From positions 248,001 through 312,000 of the forward strand of contig JAFHKN010000002.1 in the NCBI GenBank assembly GCA_016937575.1: 64,000 nt of DNA. Reading direction: 5' to 3'. This document shows, piece by piece, positions 34,572 to 44,484 of this stretch (within the stretch, counting starts at the first letter, position 1; the number at the start of each line of letters is the position of its first letter). The notes beneath the pieces are model-generated. The model made no database searches. It was not told where the DNA came from and worked only from the letters and a program-made list of their open reading frames with translations. Made by a program: the position numbers and the translations under genes. The stretch comes from Roseomonas aeriglobus (lineage in GTDB: Bacteria; Pseudomonadota; Alphaproteobacteria; Sphingomonadales; Sphingomonadaceae).

Positions 34572-34649
34572 GTCCCATGTCCCCCCAGAGCATCAGGCCG
34601 TTGTCGGTAATTCGACGGCTTTCCCGTGCTGATCATTCGCTATGCGACG

Positions 34650-36215
34650 TTATCTGCAGGCAGCGACCACGCCGTCTCCGGCCGGTGACGCCGGCCGGGC
34701 AGCGGTCGGGGCGAGCACCTGCCATTCCTGTACCGCGACCGCGGCGTTGGTGCCGTTCGCCTGCGACGCGTCGAACGTCGCGCGCAGGCACCGGGTCGTC
34801 ACCGGCTTGAACCGCGTGTCCTGATATTGCCCCGGGGTCGTGGCATAGCCCGACGGGTCGGCAACCGGTCGCCAGGCCTTCGCGGGATCGTCCCAATATT
34901 CGATCCGCCAGCTTTTCGGCGGCGCCACGCCGACGCCCGATCCCGCCGGCTGGTCCGCGAAGAAGAAGATGCGCGAGCCGTTGACCGTCACCGGCTTGGG
35001 CCAGCGATATTCGATCCAGCTCTGGGCCGGCATCTGACCGTTCCAATTCCCCCACATGTCGGGCGGCAGCGGGGCGGTCTTCACGACGCCGTTGTTCAAC
35101 GCCTTGATCCAATATTGCAGCGGGACCGGCTCGTTGGAGGCAGCGACGGAGGCGGCGCTCGCGATGTTGCGCGTCGGGACCGGCGCAGGCCGCGGCGCGC
35201 GGGTCGGTGTCACCAGCTTGATCCGGGCCGGGCTGACGCTGTCATCCCATTCGACGCGGTCGAGCGCGACCGATCGGCGGAAATGCCCGCCCTCTGCGCC
35301 GTCGGCGGTGTGATAGGCCAGGTACCACTGGCCCTTGAACTCGACGATCCCCGAATGCGACGTGGTCGACGACACCGGCTTCAGGATCACGCCGCGATAG
35401 GTCCACGGTCCCATCGGCGACGATGCGGTGCTATAGGCGATGCACGCGTGATAGACCGCTGGCGTGCAGGCCGATGTCGGCCCGGCGTTGTTGGCGGCGT
35501 AGATCAGGTAATAGGTCCCCTTGCGCTTGGTCAGCCAGGGCGCCTCGAAGAAGCCGTCGACGCCGGTGATGCGCTTCTGTTCGCCCCGCGTCGTCACCAT
35601 GTCGCGCTCGAGCTCGATCGCACGCATTTGGCCGAAAGTGCCCCAGTAGAGGTACACGCGGCCGTCATCATCGACCAGCACGGTCGGATCGATGTTCTGG
35701 ATGTCGTTCGGCTGCGGCGTCAGCTGCGAGACGATCGGGCCGGAGGGATGCGCGTCCTTCCACGGACCGAGCGGCGAGTCCGCCACCGCGACGCCGATCG
35801 AGAACGGATCCTTGGCGGCGCTGTCGCGCTGATGGATCGGTGCGTAAAGGTAGAAGCGGCCGTCCGGACCTTTGACGATCTGGCTGCCATAGGCGCGACC
35901 CGGCGTGGCCCAGGCAAAGATCGTCTCCGGCCGCGCGATGTTGGGGTAATGCGTCCACCGGCCCTTCGCGGGATCCTTGGTCGACAGCAGCTGCCATTCG
36001 TTCATGATGAAGTCGTTGACGCCGTCCGGCGCCTCGTCCCGCCCCGCAAGGATCCACAGCGTGTCGCCGTCGACCAGCGGTGCCGGATCCGTCGAATAAT
36101 AGCGGCCGTCCGACAGGATCGGATTGCCCTTGGCGATGATCGTCTCGGGCTTTTGCGCGGAGGCGGTGACCGACAGCGCAAAGAGGCTCGCCGCGAGGGT
36201 CAGGCCAAATCTCAT
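34650..36215 (-). CDS. GH43-family glycosidase with C-terminal binding domain
   Basis: A 521-residue secreted five-bladed propeller enzyme. A signal peptide (residues 1-20) is followed by the catalytic domain with general base Asp43 (YSTDPAPLVDG), pKa-modulating Asp176 (NIDPTVLVD) and acid Glu224 (GFFEAPWLT). Residues from about 350 to 521 form a separate beta-rich domain, probably carbohydrate binding (discoidin-like). GH43 covers arabinofuranosidases, xylosidases and galactosidases; the GH127 neighbour favours arabinose or galactose side chains. GGAGGAATGAG precedes the ATG; the DUF885 stop is one base upstream. Confidence 0.88.
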   Translation of the reverse strand: MRFGLTLAASLFALSVTASAQKPETIIAKGNPILSDGRYYSTDPAPLVDGDTLWILAGRDEAPDGVNDFIMNEWQLLSTKDPAKGRWTHYPNIARPETIFAWATPGRAYGSQIVKGPDGRFYLYAPIHQRDSAAKDPFSIGVAVADSPLGPWKDAHPSGPIVSQLTPQPNDIQNIDPTVLVDDDGRVYLYWGTFGQMRAIELERDMVTTRGEQKRITGVDGFFEAPWLTKRKGTYYLIYAANNAGPTSACTPAVYHACIAYSTASSPMGPWTYRGVILKPVSSTTSHSGIVEFKGQWYLAYHTADGAEGGHFRRSVALDRVEWDDSVSPARIKLVTPTRAPRPAPVPTRNIASAASVAASNEPVPLQYWIKALNNGVVKTAPLPPDMWGNWNGQMPAQSWIEYRWPKPVTVNGSRIFFFADQPAGSGVGVAPPKSWRIEYWDDPAKAWRPVADPSGYATTPGQYQDTRFKPVTTRCLRATFDASQANGTNAAVAVQEWQVLAPTAARPASPAGDGVVAACR

Positions 36216-36216
36216 C

Positions 36217-37986
36217 TCATTCCTCCGTGGGATAGGGGCCGCGACCGCCCTCGGCGATCAGGCGGTCGATGCGGCGATCGATTTCGGGCAGGGGCACCGA
36301 CCCGAGCGCAAGGACCGCATCGTGAAAGGCGCGGATGTTGAACTTCGGACCAAGCGCCGTTTCAGCACGCGCACGGGCCTTCTGGATGGCGAGCTGTCCC
36401 ATGTAATAGCTGAGCGCCTGGCCCGGCCACGCGATATAGCGATCGACCTCGGTCGTGATCTCGTGATCGGCGAGTGCGCTGTTGTCTCGCAGGTATTCCT
36501 GCGCCTGTTCGCGCGTCCAGCCCTGGCTGTGGAGGCCGGTGTCGACGACCAGCCGGGCCGCGCGCCATCCCTGGTAGCTGAGCATGCCGAACAGCTCATA
36601 GGGTGTCGCGTACATCCCCATGTCCTCGCCCAGCGCCTCCGAATAAAGCGCCCAGCCTTCGCCGTAAGCGGACAGATAGGCGTCGCGGCGGAACGCGGGC
36701 AGCGCAGTGTTCTCGGCAGCCAGCGGCATCTGCATCGCATGGCCCGGCGCACTTTCGTGCAGCGTCAGCGCGGGCAGCGAATAGAGCGGGCGGGCCGGCA
36801 GATTATAGGTGTTGACCAGATAGATGCCGGGCCCGCCGCGCCCGCCGGTATAGAAGGGGGCGAGGTCATCGGGCACCGGTCGAATGGCGAACCGACTGCG
36901 CGGCAGCCGCCCGAACCAGTTTGCTGCCTTTCCATCGAAGGTTTTGGCCAACCACGCGGCGCGGTTGAGCAAATCCTGCGGCGTCTTGGCGTAGAATTGC
37001 GGATCCGTGCGCAGGAAGGTCAGAAAGGCCGGCAGATCGCCCTTGAAACCGACTTGCGTCATGACGTCCTGCATCCGCGCGCGGATTTTGGCGACTTCGG
37101 CCAGGCCGATCGCATGGATCTGGTCAGGCGTCAGGTCGAGTGTCGTGAACTCGCGGATCTTCGACTGATAATAGGCGCGTCCGTCGGGGAGCGCATAGGC
37201 GGCGAGCGTGGTGCGCGCGCCTGGAATATATTCGTCGCGAAGGAAGCTGCGCAGCGCGACATGCGCCGGAACGACCGCGTCGCGGATCGCGGCTGCACCC
37301 TCGGCGCGCAACGCCGCCTGCGTCGCAGCCGGAATGGCCGCGGGCATCGTTGCAAAGGGCGTGTAGAACGGCGAGGCTTCGGGTGTCGACGCTTCCGCCA
37401 CCTGCGCAACACCGATGTCGCGCCCCTTGAGCGTGATCGCTGGCGGCGTGAAGCCCCGCCGCAGCCCAGCCCGCATGTTGGCGGTCTGCTGCGCGAAATA
37501 GCGCGGTATATCGCGCATCATCGCGATGTAGTTGCGATAATCCGCTTCGGTCCGGAACGTGCCGCGGGACCAGTCGAGAACCTCGCCCCAGAAGCTGGTG
37601 TCCGAATTCAGCGGCTTTTCAAATTCGCGGTACCGTTGCTCGGCGAGCAGGGCGTCGATCTGGCCCTTGTACACGGCGTAATCGATCTGGGCGTCGGCGC
37701 TGAGTGTCGCAGGCTTGATCGTGGCGAGCTGGCGCGACACCGCGGTCCAGCGCGCCAGCCGCGCGGACTGGGCCGCCGGGCCGACGTTGGGCAGGCGCGC
37801 CGCGGCGGTCGCGGGGCGATCTTCCGATGGGGCCTGCTGCGCCAGCCGCCAGCTGTATTCCGCTTCATAGATCGATTTGAACCGCGCGTCGGCGGTCGTC
37901 GCCGTGGCGCGGTGCTGCGCGCTGGTCGGCGGCGCAATCGCCACCGCAGCGATGGCCGCCATCATGATCAAACCGCGTTGCTTCAT
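36217..37986 (-). CDS. Secreted DUF885 protein (metallopeptidase-like)
   Basis: A 589-residue protein with a signal peptide (about residues 1-24). The family mark LTLHESAPGHAMQM, with a HExxxGH arrangement, is near residue 415, and EGWALYSEALGEDMGMY follows as the likely third metal ligand. DUF885 proteins resemble M32-type carboxypeptidases and a few cleave gamma-glutamyl or peptide bonds. Its ATG overlaps the dehydrogenase stop (ATGA) and its stop is one base before GH43, so it is firmly part of the GH127 operon, though its role in glycan use is unclear. Confidence 0.88.
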   Translation of the reverse strand: MKQRGLIMMAAIAAVAIAPPTSAQHRATATTADARFKSIYEAEYSWRLAQQAPSEDRPATAAARLPNVGPAAQSARLARWTAVSRQLATIKPATLSADAQIDYAVYKGQIDALLAEQRYREFEKPLNSDTSFWGEVLDWSRGTFRTEADYRNYIAMMRDIPRYFAQQTANMRAGLRRGFTPPAITLKGRDIGVAQVAEASTPEASPFYTPFATMPAAIPAATQAALRAEGAAAIRDAVVPAHVALRSFLRDEYIPGARTTLAAYALPDGRAYYQSKIREFTTLDLTPDQIHAIGLAEVAKIRARMQDVMTQVGFKGDLPAFLTFLRTDPQFYAKTPQDLLNRAAWLAKTFDGKAANWFGRLPRSRFAIRPVPDDLAPFYTGGRGGPGIYLVNTYNLPARPLYSLPALTLHESAPGHAMQMPLAAENTALPAFRRDAYLSAYGEGWALYSEALGEDMGMYATPYELFGMLSYQGWRAARLVVDTGLHSQGWTREQAQEYLRDNSALADHEITTEVDRYIAWPGQALSYYMGQLAIQKARARAETALGPKFNIRAFHDAVLALGSVPLPEIDRRIDRLIAEGGRGPYPTEE

Positions 37987-39020
37987 TCGCTCCCGCCCCC
38001 GTCCAACGCCATGATGTCGGCATAGAGCGCTGCGGGTATGACGACCCCCTCGCGCAGGCTGACGTCGCGCGCGGCATAGCGCCGGTCCGACGGCAGTCGG
38101 GCACCCTGCGCGGTAATCGCGTCGAACATCGACTCCGCCCGGGCCAGATGCCGGTCGACGTCGCCGCCCAGAAACCCGGCTGGATCGATCGCGATGATCA
38201 GTTCGCCGCCGATCGGCGAGCCGCCGCGGCCGGCGTCCTTGGCGATCGATTCGGCCGACGTCATCTCGCCGATCAGCGGCCCGGCCATCAGCTCGACCAT
38301 CGCCGCCAGCGCCGATCCCTTGTGCCCGCCGAACGTCCGCATCGCGCCGTCGAGCACCGCCGCGGCGTCGGTCGTCGCTCGCCCGTCGGCATCATAGCCC
38401 CAGTCATCGGGCACGGCTTTGCCGGCACGACGGTGCAGTTCGATCTCGCCGCGCGCGACAGCACTCGTCGCAAAGTCGAAGACGAACGGCGTCCGCCCCG
38501 GGCGGGGCCAGCCGAAGGCGATCGGGTTGGTGCCGAAAACGGGCTTCGTGCCGCCCGCGGGCGCGACCCAGGCATGGCTGGGCGTCATCGCCAGTGCGAC
38601 CAGCCCGTCGCCTGCCAGCGCCTCCACCTCTGGCCACAGCGCCGCAAAGTGGACGACATTGGTGATGGCCAGCGCAGCGATGCCGTGGTGCCTGGCGCGT
38701 TTGACCAGCACCGGCCGGGCCAGGTCGAACGCCAACTGGGCGAAGCCACCCCGGCCGTCGACCCGGATGATGCCGGGCGTGGAATCTTCCAGCACGGGAT
38801 CGCCATCGGGCGAAACCACGCCGGCGGCAATGCTGCGCGTGGCGACCAGCAGGCGGTAGACGCCATGGCTCGCACATCCGTCCCGTTCTCCGGCGACGAT
38901 GGTCTCCGCTACCGCGTTGGCATGGGCCTCGGCCAGACCGGCGCGACGCAGCACCCGCCGTGCCAGCGTGCGTACGGCGTCGAGCGTCAGGCGCACGCCG
39001 TCCGGCGCGGCGCTCGTCAT
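37983..39020 (-). CDS. Ldh-family (malate/L-lactate type) NAD(P)H dehydrogenase
   Basis: A 345-residue member of the malate/L-lactate/ureidoglycolate dehydrogenase family, which includes 2,3-diketo-L-gulonate and other 2-oxoacid reductases. Motifs include CASHGVYRL (with the catalytic-region His), VVHFAALWP, FGTNPIAFGWP, FDFATSAVARGEI and FGGHKGSALAAMVE. Both ends overlap neighbours by four bases (GH127 upstream, DUF885 downstream). In this operon it may reduce a sugar-acid-derived 2-oxoacid; that is inference. Confidence 0.87.
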   Translation of the reverse strand: MTSAAPDGVRLTLDAVRTLARRVLRRAGLAEAHANAVAETIVAGERDGCASHGVYRLLVATRSIAAGVVSPDGDPVLEDSTPGIIRVDGRGGFAQLAFDLARPVLVKRARHHGIAALAITNVVHFAALWPEVEALAGDGLVALAMTPSHAWVAPAGGTKPVFGTNPIAFGWPRPGRTPFVFDFATSAVARGEIELHRRAGKAVPDDWGYDADGRATTDAAAVLDGAMRTFGGHKGSALAAMVELMAGPLIGEMTSAESIAKDAGRGGSPIGGELIIAIDPAGFLGGDVDRHLARAESMFDAITAQGARLPSDRRYAARDVSLREGVVIPAALYADIMALDGGGSE

Positions 39021-41395
39021 GCGGTCGGCGTGGTTGCGGCCGTGAACAGGCGCACCCCGAACACCGGGCCGGCGCTGCTGCGGTCGTGCGGCACGAAGCG
39101 GACGCGGACGCTGGACTTGCCCTTGGTCAGTGCCTCGGGCAGCGGATATTCGACGTCGATGAACTTGCCCGGCTTGTCGCCGTTCAGCCGTTGCGTCGCC
39201 ACCTTCACATTGTCGACCAGGATGTCGAACGCACGACCACGTTCGTCGCCCCAATAGGTCGCCTGCAGGATCAGCGGACCCGGCTTCACCTTCATCGAGA
39301 ATTCGAAATAGCCGCCCGATCGCGCGTCGCGCCCGTTGCGTCCGCGATAACTGGCGGGGAAGGAGATGTCGGAGGTCAGGTTATGATCGCGCTCGGGCTG
39401 CATCTCGCCCAGGAACATGACATCGACCGACCGCGCCGCGATATCCTTCATCCGCGCCTGTTCGGCGAGGAACGCAGCCTCCTCCGCCTTCCAGCCGGCG
39501 TCGGTGAAACGGCGGAAATAGGTCGCGCTGCGGCGGTTGTACTGGCGGTAGAAGGGTACGAAGTTGAGGTCGCCGGGGCGGACAACGCCCTTCGTGGCAT
39601 AGATGGCGCGACCGGGATCGGTCGGCGTGAAGGCGGCCAGGACGTCGGCGCCGACGACCGCCGGATCGACCCCCTCCCACTTGTCTTCGGCCGAACCGAG
39701 GTCGCCTGCCAGCACCAGCGGCCCGCGCAGGAAGGCGATGACGTTGTCGTTGCCCGGCGTCGCCTCGGTCCGCAGTTCAAGCGGCAGAGTGATCGCGACC
39801 GTGTCGCCTGCCTTCCAGCGACGCGTGACGATGGCGTAGCCGCGCTCGACCACCGGCTGTACTGGTGCGCCGTTGACCGTCACTACGGCCTTGCCCGACG
39901 CCCAGCCGGGGACGCGCAGCGCGATCGGGAAGCGGCCCGGCTTGCCGAGCGCCGCCAGCGTCAATCGCGATTCGCCTTCGAACGGGTATTGGGTGTCGAG
40001 CGTGACCTTCGCCTTGCGCGCAGCCCAGGTCGCGTCGACCGGCACGTACAGATTGACGATCAGCGTGCCGTCGCCTTCCCAGAGGACGGAATCGCCGTGC
40101 TTGGCATGGCTTTCCATTCCCGACCCGACGCAGCACCAGAACGCGTCGTCGTCGACTGTCGAATAGCCGCGCGTCGTGCCGCTCATCATCGGCGTCATGT
40201 ACGTGAAGCCGCCGGTCTTGGGATCCTGCGCCGACATGACGTGGTTCAGGTGCGCGCGCTCGTAATAGTCGAACAGCGCGCCGTCCGGCTGCCACGAATA
40301 GAGGTGCCGGGCGAGCTTCAGCATGTTGTAGGTGTTGCAATGCTCGCAGGTCGACTCGGTGATATGGTCGGCGACGGTGTCGGGCTTCGAGAAATACTCG
40401 CGGTCCGAATTGCCGCCGATGACGTAGCTGTGATGCTGCGTCACCGTGTCGAAGAAGAAGCGTGCGGCCTTCGCCGGCGCGGGCTTGCCGGTCACCTCGT
40501 GGATGCGCGCGAGGCCGATCAGCTTGGGCACCTGCGTGTTGGCATGGAAATTGGCCAGCTTGTCCTCGCCCGCGACGAGCGGATCGAGCACGCGGTTGTC
40601 GTAGATGCGCTCGGCGACCGTTAGCCAACGGCGGTCGCCGGTTCGCTGATACAGCTCGGCGAAGCTTTCGTTCAGTCCGCCATATTCGCAGCCGAGCAGC
40701 TTCTGCATCTGTTCGTCGTCGAGCGCGGCGAAGGTTTTTTCAAAATAGCCGCCCAAGCCGGTCAGGACGGCCAGCGCCTTCGGGTTGCCCCAGGCGCCGT
40801 GAACATCGAGCAGGCCGGCGAACAGCTTGTGGACGGTGTACAGCGGTGACCAGGATCCGTTGAGGTCGAACCCGCCCGACCGGATGTCGCCCTTCATGAC
40901 TTCGGGGAAGATCTGCTCGCCGTCGACGATCGTCCCGTCCTTGAGCTTGCGTCCCAGCCCGCCGACATAGCCGTTGCCGCGCTTGGCCTGCGCCTCGGCC
41001 AGTTCGTCGACGATGTAATCGGCTCGCCGCCGCATTTCGGTGTCGCCGGTCTGCTGATAGGTAAGGACCAGCGCCGTCATATAGTGGCCCAGCGTGTGGC
41101 CAGAGATCGTGTCGCTTTCCCATCCGCCATAGATCGGCGCCTTGGGCTCTAGCCCGGCATATTTGCGGAAGTTGTGGAGCAGCCGGTCGGGCTGGAGCCG
41201 ATGGAGATAGCTGCGGTTGACCTCGACCGCGGTCGCATAGTCGGACGGGCGTAGCCGGACGTCGGACAGCGGCAGCGGACGGGCCTTTGCGGGAAGGGTG
41301 GTCGACGATGCAGCCGCCGCGATCCGGGGTGCGCTGGCCAGCACCGCCATGGCGGCGGCGCCCTGCATCAAGCCACGACGGGTGCTGCTGATCAT
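39017..41395 (-). CDS. GH127-type beta-L-arabinofuranosidase
   Basis: A 792-residue enzyme that in characterised members releases L-arabinofuranose from beta-linked side chains. The N-terminus STRRGLMQGAAAMAVLA is a Tat-type export signal, unlike the Sec signals of neighbouring glycosidases. The zinc-site motif CEHC (Cys350-Cys353, with Glu351) and CCVGSG (Cys421, Cys422) match the Glu-Cys-Cys-Cys site of GH127, with Cys421 as the expected nucleophile. AGGAGAG precedes the ATG. It leads the minus operon GH127-Ldh-DUF885-GH43 and has a palindromic operator 15 bases before its start. Confidence 0.9.
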   Translation of the reverse strand: MISSTRRGLMQGAAAMAVLASAPRIAAAASSTTLPAKARPLPLSDVRLRPSDYATAVEVNRSYLHRLQPDRLLHNFRKYAGLEPKAPIYGGWESDTISGHTLGHYMTALVLTYQQTGDTEMRRRADYIVDELAEAQAKRGNGYVGGLGRKLKDGTIVDGEQIFPEVMKGDIRSGGFDLNGSWSPLYTVHKLFAGLLDVHGAWGNPKALAVLTGLGGYFEKTFAALDDEQMQKLLGCEYGGLNESFAELYQRTGDRRWLTVAERIYDNRVLDPLVAGEDKLANFHANTQVPKLIGLARIHEVTGKPAPAKAARFFFDTVTQHHSYVIGGNSDREYFSKPDTVADHITESTCEHCNTYNMLKLARHLYSWQPDGALFDYYERAHLNHVMSAQDPKTGGFTYMTPMMSGTTRGYSTVDDDAFWCCVGSGMESHAKHGDSVLWEGDGTLIVNLYVPVDATWAARKAKVTLDTQYPFEGESRLTLAALGKPGRFPIALRVPGWASGKAVVTVNGAPVQPVVERGYAIVTRRWKAGDTVAITLPLELRTEATPGNDNVIAFLRGPLVLAGDLGSAEDKWEGVDPAVVGADVLAAFTPTDPGRAIYATKGVVRPGDLNFVPFYRQYNRRSATYFRRFTDAGWKAEEAAFLAEQARMKDIAARSVDVMFLGEMQPERDHNLTSDISFPASYRGRNGRDARSGGYFEFSMKVKPGPLILQATYWGDERGRAFDILVDNVKVATQRLNGDKPGKFIDVEYPLPEALTKGKSSVRVRFVPHDRSSAGPVFGVRLFTAATTPTA

Positions 41396-41409
41396 TCCAC
41401 TCTCCTAAT

Positions 41410-41421
41410 ATCGTATACGAT
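41410..41421. promoter_or_regulatory. Palindromic operator copy 1 (ATCGTATACGAT)
   Basis: A perfect 12-bp palindrome 15 bases upstream of the GH127 start codon, next to its ribosome site. The same 12 bases recur at 41581-41592 in the same divergent gap. A GTATAC core is typical of FadR-type GntR operators in sugar-acid regulons. A repressor here would cover the translation start region of the GH127 operon. Confidence 0.65.
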
Positions 41422-41580
41422 CATATCAGGCGAATGAGGCGCGTCAATCGTCGAAGTCGTACCGTTGACGAAGCAGAACGGTCCGCAAGCATTTGAACCG
41501 TGACAGGCGATGTGCACGAGGGGGCTGACCGGAGCGGCGCGGTTCCGACCCAACCATCGCACTTTTCGCTTGCGGGTGAT

Positions 41581-41592
41581 ATCGTATACGAT
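41581..41592. promoter_or_regulatory. Palindromic operator copy 2 (ATCGTATACGAT)
   Basis: The second perfect copy lies 84 bases before the DUF5695 start, at promoter distance for that gene. Both copies are preceded by an extra AT and followed by CA, so the shared core is AT-ATCGTATACGAT-CA. The 281-base divergent gap contains no gene; no GntR-type gene is present in the window. Confidence 0.65.
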
Positions 41593-41676
41593 CAATCTAT
41601 GTCCCGGCGCCGTCGATCTGCGCAAGCTTTGTTCGAGCCGACGCCAGCGTTTCAATGCCGTGATCGTGAGGCCCCC

Positions 41677-44433
41677 ATGTCCAGCTTTTCCGCCAACCGC
41701 CTGCTCGGCATCGCCTTGTCTTTCGGGGCGCTCACGGTCAGCGGTGCGGTCGCGACCGTCGGTTGGAGCCAGGAGCAGCCCAAGACGAAGCCCTCCTATC
41801 CGCCGATCCAGACCGTGCGGCACGACGTCGGTGCACTGCGGGTCGATCTGCGTCGCGATACCGGAACCGTCGCGCGCCTGTCCCCGGCGGGCGAAGCAAA
41901 TTTCGATTTCACCCCCAGCGGGCGTGAGGCGGAGCGGCAGGGCGATGGCTACGTCCACCTGGGCGACATCAATATCCGTCTGCGCACGCCCGGCGGCGAG
42001 TGGCAGGATTTCGCATCGTCGCGTGCGCGGCGCCCGATCCGCGCCCTGCCGGTTGCGCGGGGCGAGTTCGCCGCTGCGGACATCACGGCGTCGCTCGGGA
42101 ACATCCCACTGTCGGTGGAGCGCCGCTGGGCCAACGTCGGCAGTGCGCTGGTGATGCGCTTCACGCTCACGAACCGCGGCACGGCCCCGGTCGAGGTCGG
42201 CGGGCTGGGCATGCCGATGGTGTTCGACAACATTCTGATCGACCGCAATCTGGAGACGGCGCACACCCAGGCGAGCTTCGTCGATCCCTATATCGGCCGG
42301 GACGCCGGCTATCTGCAGGTGACCCGGCTGAACGGCAAGGGCTCGGCGCTGCTGGTCCTGCCAGAGAAGGGCACGCCGCTCGAGGCCTATCGCCCGATCC
42401 TGCAGGATAGCTGGGCGCCGAAAGGCGATGTCTTTACCGACAAGTCGCCGCGCGGGCAGGTGTCGGAGGGCTTCTACGACTGGACGGTCGCCAGCAAAGG
42501 CTTTGCCGAAAAGGAATGGAAGAACGCGGGCGAACAGTGGAACACGCCCACCAGCTTCACCTTGGCGCCCGGTGCCAGCCGGACGGTGGGGGTCCGTTTC
42601 GTCCAGTCGCCGTCTATCCGCAAGATCGAGGATACGCTGGCGGCGCAGGGCCGGCCGGTCGCGGTGGGCTTCCCCGGCTATGTCGTGCCGACCGACCAGC
42701 CGGCCAACCTGTTCTTGAAAAGCCCGCAGGCGGTGCGGTCGATCGACGTCTTCCCGGCGAATGCTCTGCAGGTCACTCCGGCCGGGTCGGTCAAGGACTG
42801 GCGGCGCTATACCGTCAGCGGCAGCAGCTTCGGCCGGGCGCGGGTGTCGATTACCTATGCCGACGGCAGCGTGCAGACGGTCAGCTATTTCGTGACACGC
42901 CCGCTCGACCAGACGATGGCCGCGCTCGGCCGTTTTTCGACGACGAAACAGTTCTTAGACGACCCCGCCGACCCGTTCAAGCGTGCGCCTGCGATCCTGA
43001 CCTATGACCGCGACGCGGACAAAATCGTGACGCAGGAACCGCGCGTCTGGATCGCCGGCATGAGCGACGAGGGCGGCGGCGGCGCCTGGGTCGCAGCGAT
43101 TATGAAGCAGCTCGACAACCCCGTGGCGGAGGAAGTCGCCAAGCTCGAGCGCGTGGTCAACGAAACCGTCGTCGGCAAGCTGCAGATCGCCGACGGCCCG
43201 CAGGCCGGTGCGGTCAGGAAAAGCCTGTTCTTCTACGAGCCCAAGGATTTCCCGGACTATTACGACCCCAAGACCAACTGGAAGTCGTGGACGTCATGGG
43301 ATCGCAAGCATTCCGAGGACCTGGGCCGCGCATATAATTATCCGCACGTCGCGATCGGGCACTGGGTCCTCTATCGCCTTGCCCGTAATCACGTCGGGCT
43401 GGTCAAGACCCAGTCGTGGCGCTGGTATCTCGACCATGCGTATCAGACGGTCGTCGCGATGATGCGGGATGCGCCTTATTACACCCGCTTCGGCCTGATG
43501 GAGGGCGACGTGTTCGTCGACATCTTGAAGGATCTGAAGCGCGAAGGGATGACGGCCGAAGCAACCACCATGGAGGCGCTGATGAAAAGTCGCGCCGACC
43601 TGTGGAAGACCGAGGCCTATCCGTTCGGCAGCGAGATGCCGTGGGATTCGACCGGGCAGGCCGAGGTCTATGCGTGGATGCGCTATTTCGGTCACCAGCC
43701 GCAGGCTGATATGACACGCGAGGTCATCCTGGCCTATGATCCGACCGTCCCCAACTGGGGGTATAACGGCAACGCCCGACGCTATTGGGACTTCCTCTAT
43801 GGGGGCAAGGTGCCGCGGATCGAGCGGCAGATCCACCATTACGGCTCCACGCTGAACGCGGTGCCGCTGTTCGACGCGTTCCGCCGGAATCCCGACGACC
43901 TTCACCTGCTGCGCGTCGCGTACGGCGGCATGATGGGCGGCATCACCAACATCGACGAAAACGGCTTTTCGTCGGCGGCCTTCCATTCCGCGCCCGACAT
44001 GATGACCTGGGACAGCTATACCGGCGATTACGGGATGGGCTTCTACGGCCATGCGCTGACCGCAGCGACCTATGTGGTCAAGCACCCGACGTTCGGCTGG
44101 CTCGGCTTCGGCGGCCCGTTGAGCGAGAGCGCGGGCAGCGTGACCGTCACGCCGCGCGACGGTGCGCGAACCCGGCTGTTCGTCGCCCCCGCCGGCGCGT
44201 GGATCACGCTCGAGGCCGGACGGATCGCGTCGGCAACCTATACGCCGGCGACCGGCCGCATCGCGCTGACGCTCGACCCGGCGACCGTCACCACGCCTCA
44301 GGCGCGCGTGTCGGTCGAGCAGACCCGGTCCACGGGACGCCCCTATGCGATCGACACCGGTCGCGCCGAACGCGGTGCCCATGTGGTCCGCCTGGGTGCC
44401 ACGCCGACGACGGTCGTGCTGACGCCGCGCTGA
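41677..44433 (+). CDS. Large secreted DUF5695 protein, likely carbohydrate-active
   Basis: A 918-residue exported protein matching what I recall of DUF5695. A signal region (about residues 1-30) is followed by a beta-rich N-terminal half (about 35-420, with the LGMPMVFDNILIDRN segment) and an alpha-helical, aromatic-rich half (about 480-830) with WTSWDRKHSEDLGRAYNYPH, SWRWYLDHAYQTVVAMM and EMPWDSTGQAEVYAWMRYFG. The second half looks like an (alpha/alpha)6 barrel of the kind seen in glycosidases and lyases. It is divergent from GH127 and shares its palindromic operators, so it is probably an undescribed enzyme for the same glycan. Confidence 0.8.
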   Translation: MSSFSANRLLGIALSFGALTVSGAVATVGWSQEQPKTKPSYPPIQTVRHDVGALRVDLRRDTGTVARLSPAGEANFDFTPSGREAERQGDGYVHLGDINIRLRTPGGEWQDFASSRARRPIRALPVARGEFAAADITASLGNIPLSVERRWANVGSALVMRFTLTNRGTAPVEVGGLGMPMVFDNILIDRNLETAHTQASFVDPYIGRDAGYLQVTRLNGKGSALLVLPEKGTPLEAYRPILQDSWAPKGDVFTDKSPRGQVSEGFYDWTVASKGFAEKEWKNAGEQWNTPTSFTLAPGASRTVGVRFVQSPSIRKIEDTLAAQGRPVAVGFPGYVVPTDQPANLFLKSPQAVRSIDVFPANALQVTPAGSVKDWRRYTVSGSSFGRARVSITYADGSVQTVSYFVTRPLDQTMAALGRFSTTKQFLDDPADPFKRAPAILTYDRDADKIVTQEPRVWIAGMSDEGGGGAWVAAIMKQLDNPVAEEVAKLERVVNETVVGKLQIADGPQAGAVRKSLFFYEPKDFPDYYDPKTNWKSWTSWDRKHSEDLGRAYNYPHVAIGHWVLYRLARNHVGLVKTQSWRWYLDHAYQTVVAMMRDAPYYTRFGLMEGDVFVDILKDLKREGMTAEATTMEALMKSRADLWKTEAYPFGSEMPWDSTGQAEVYAWMRYFGHQPQADMTREVILAYDPTVPNWGYNGNARRYWDFLYGGKVPRIERQIHHYGSTLNAVPLFDAFRRNPDDLHLLRVAYGGMMGGITNIDENGFSSAAFHSAPDMMTWDSYTGDYGMGFYGHALTAATYVVKHPTFGWLGFGGPLSESAGSVTVTPRDGARTRLFVAPAGAWITLEAGRIASATYTPATGRIALTLDPATVTTPQARVSVEQTRSTGRPYAIDTGRAERGAHVVRLGATPTTVVLTPR

Positions 44434-44484
44434 GGCGCGGGACAGCGTGGCCGACTGAGCCCTTTAGATCTGGATTCGAACGAC

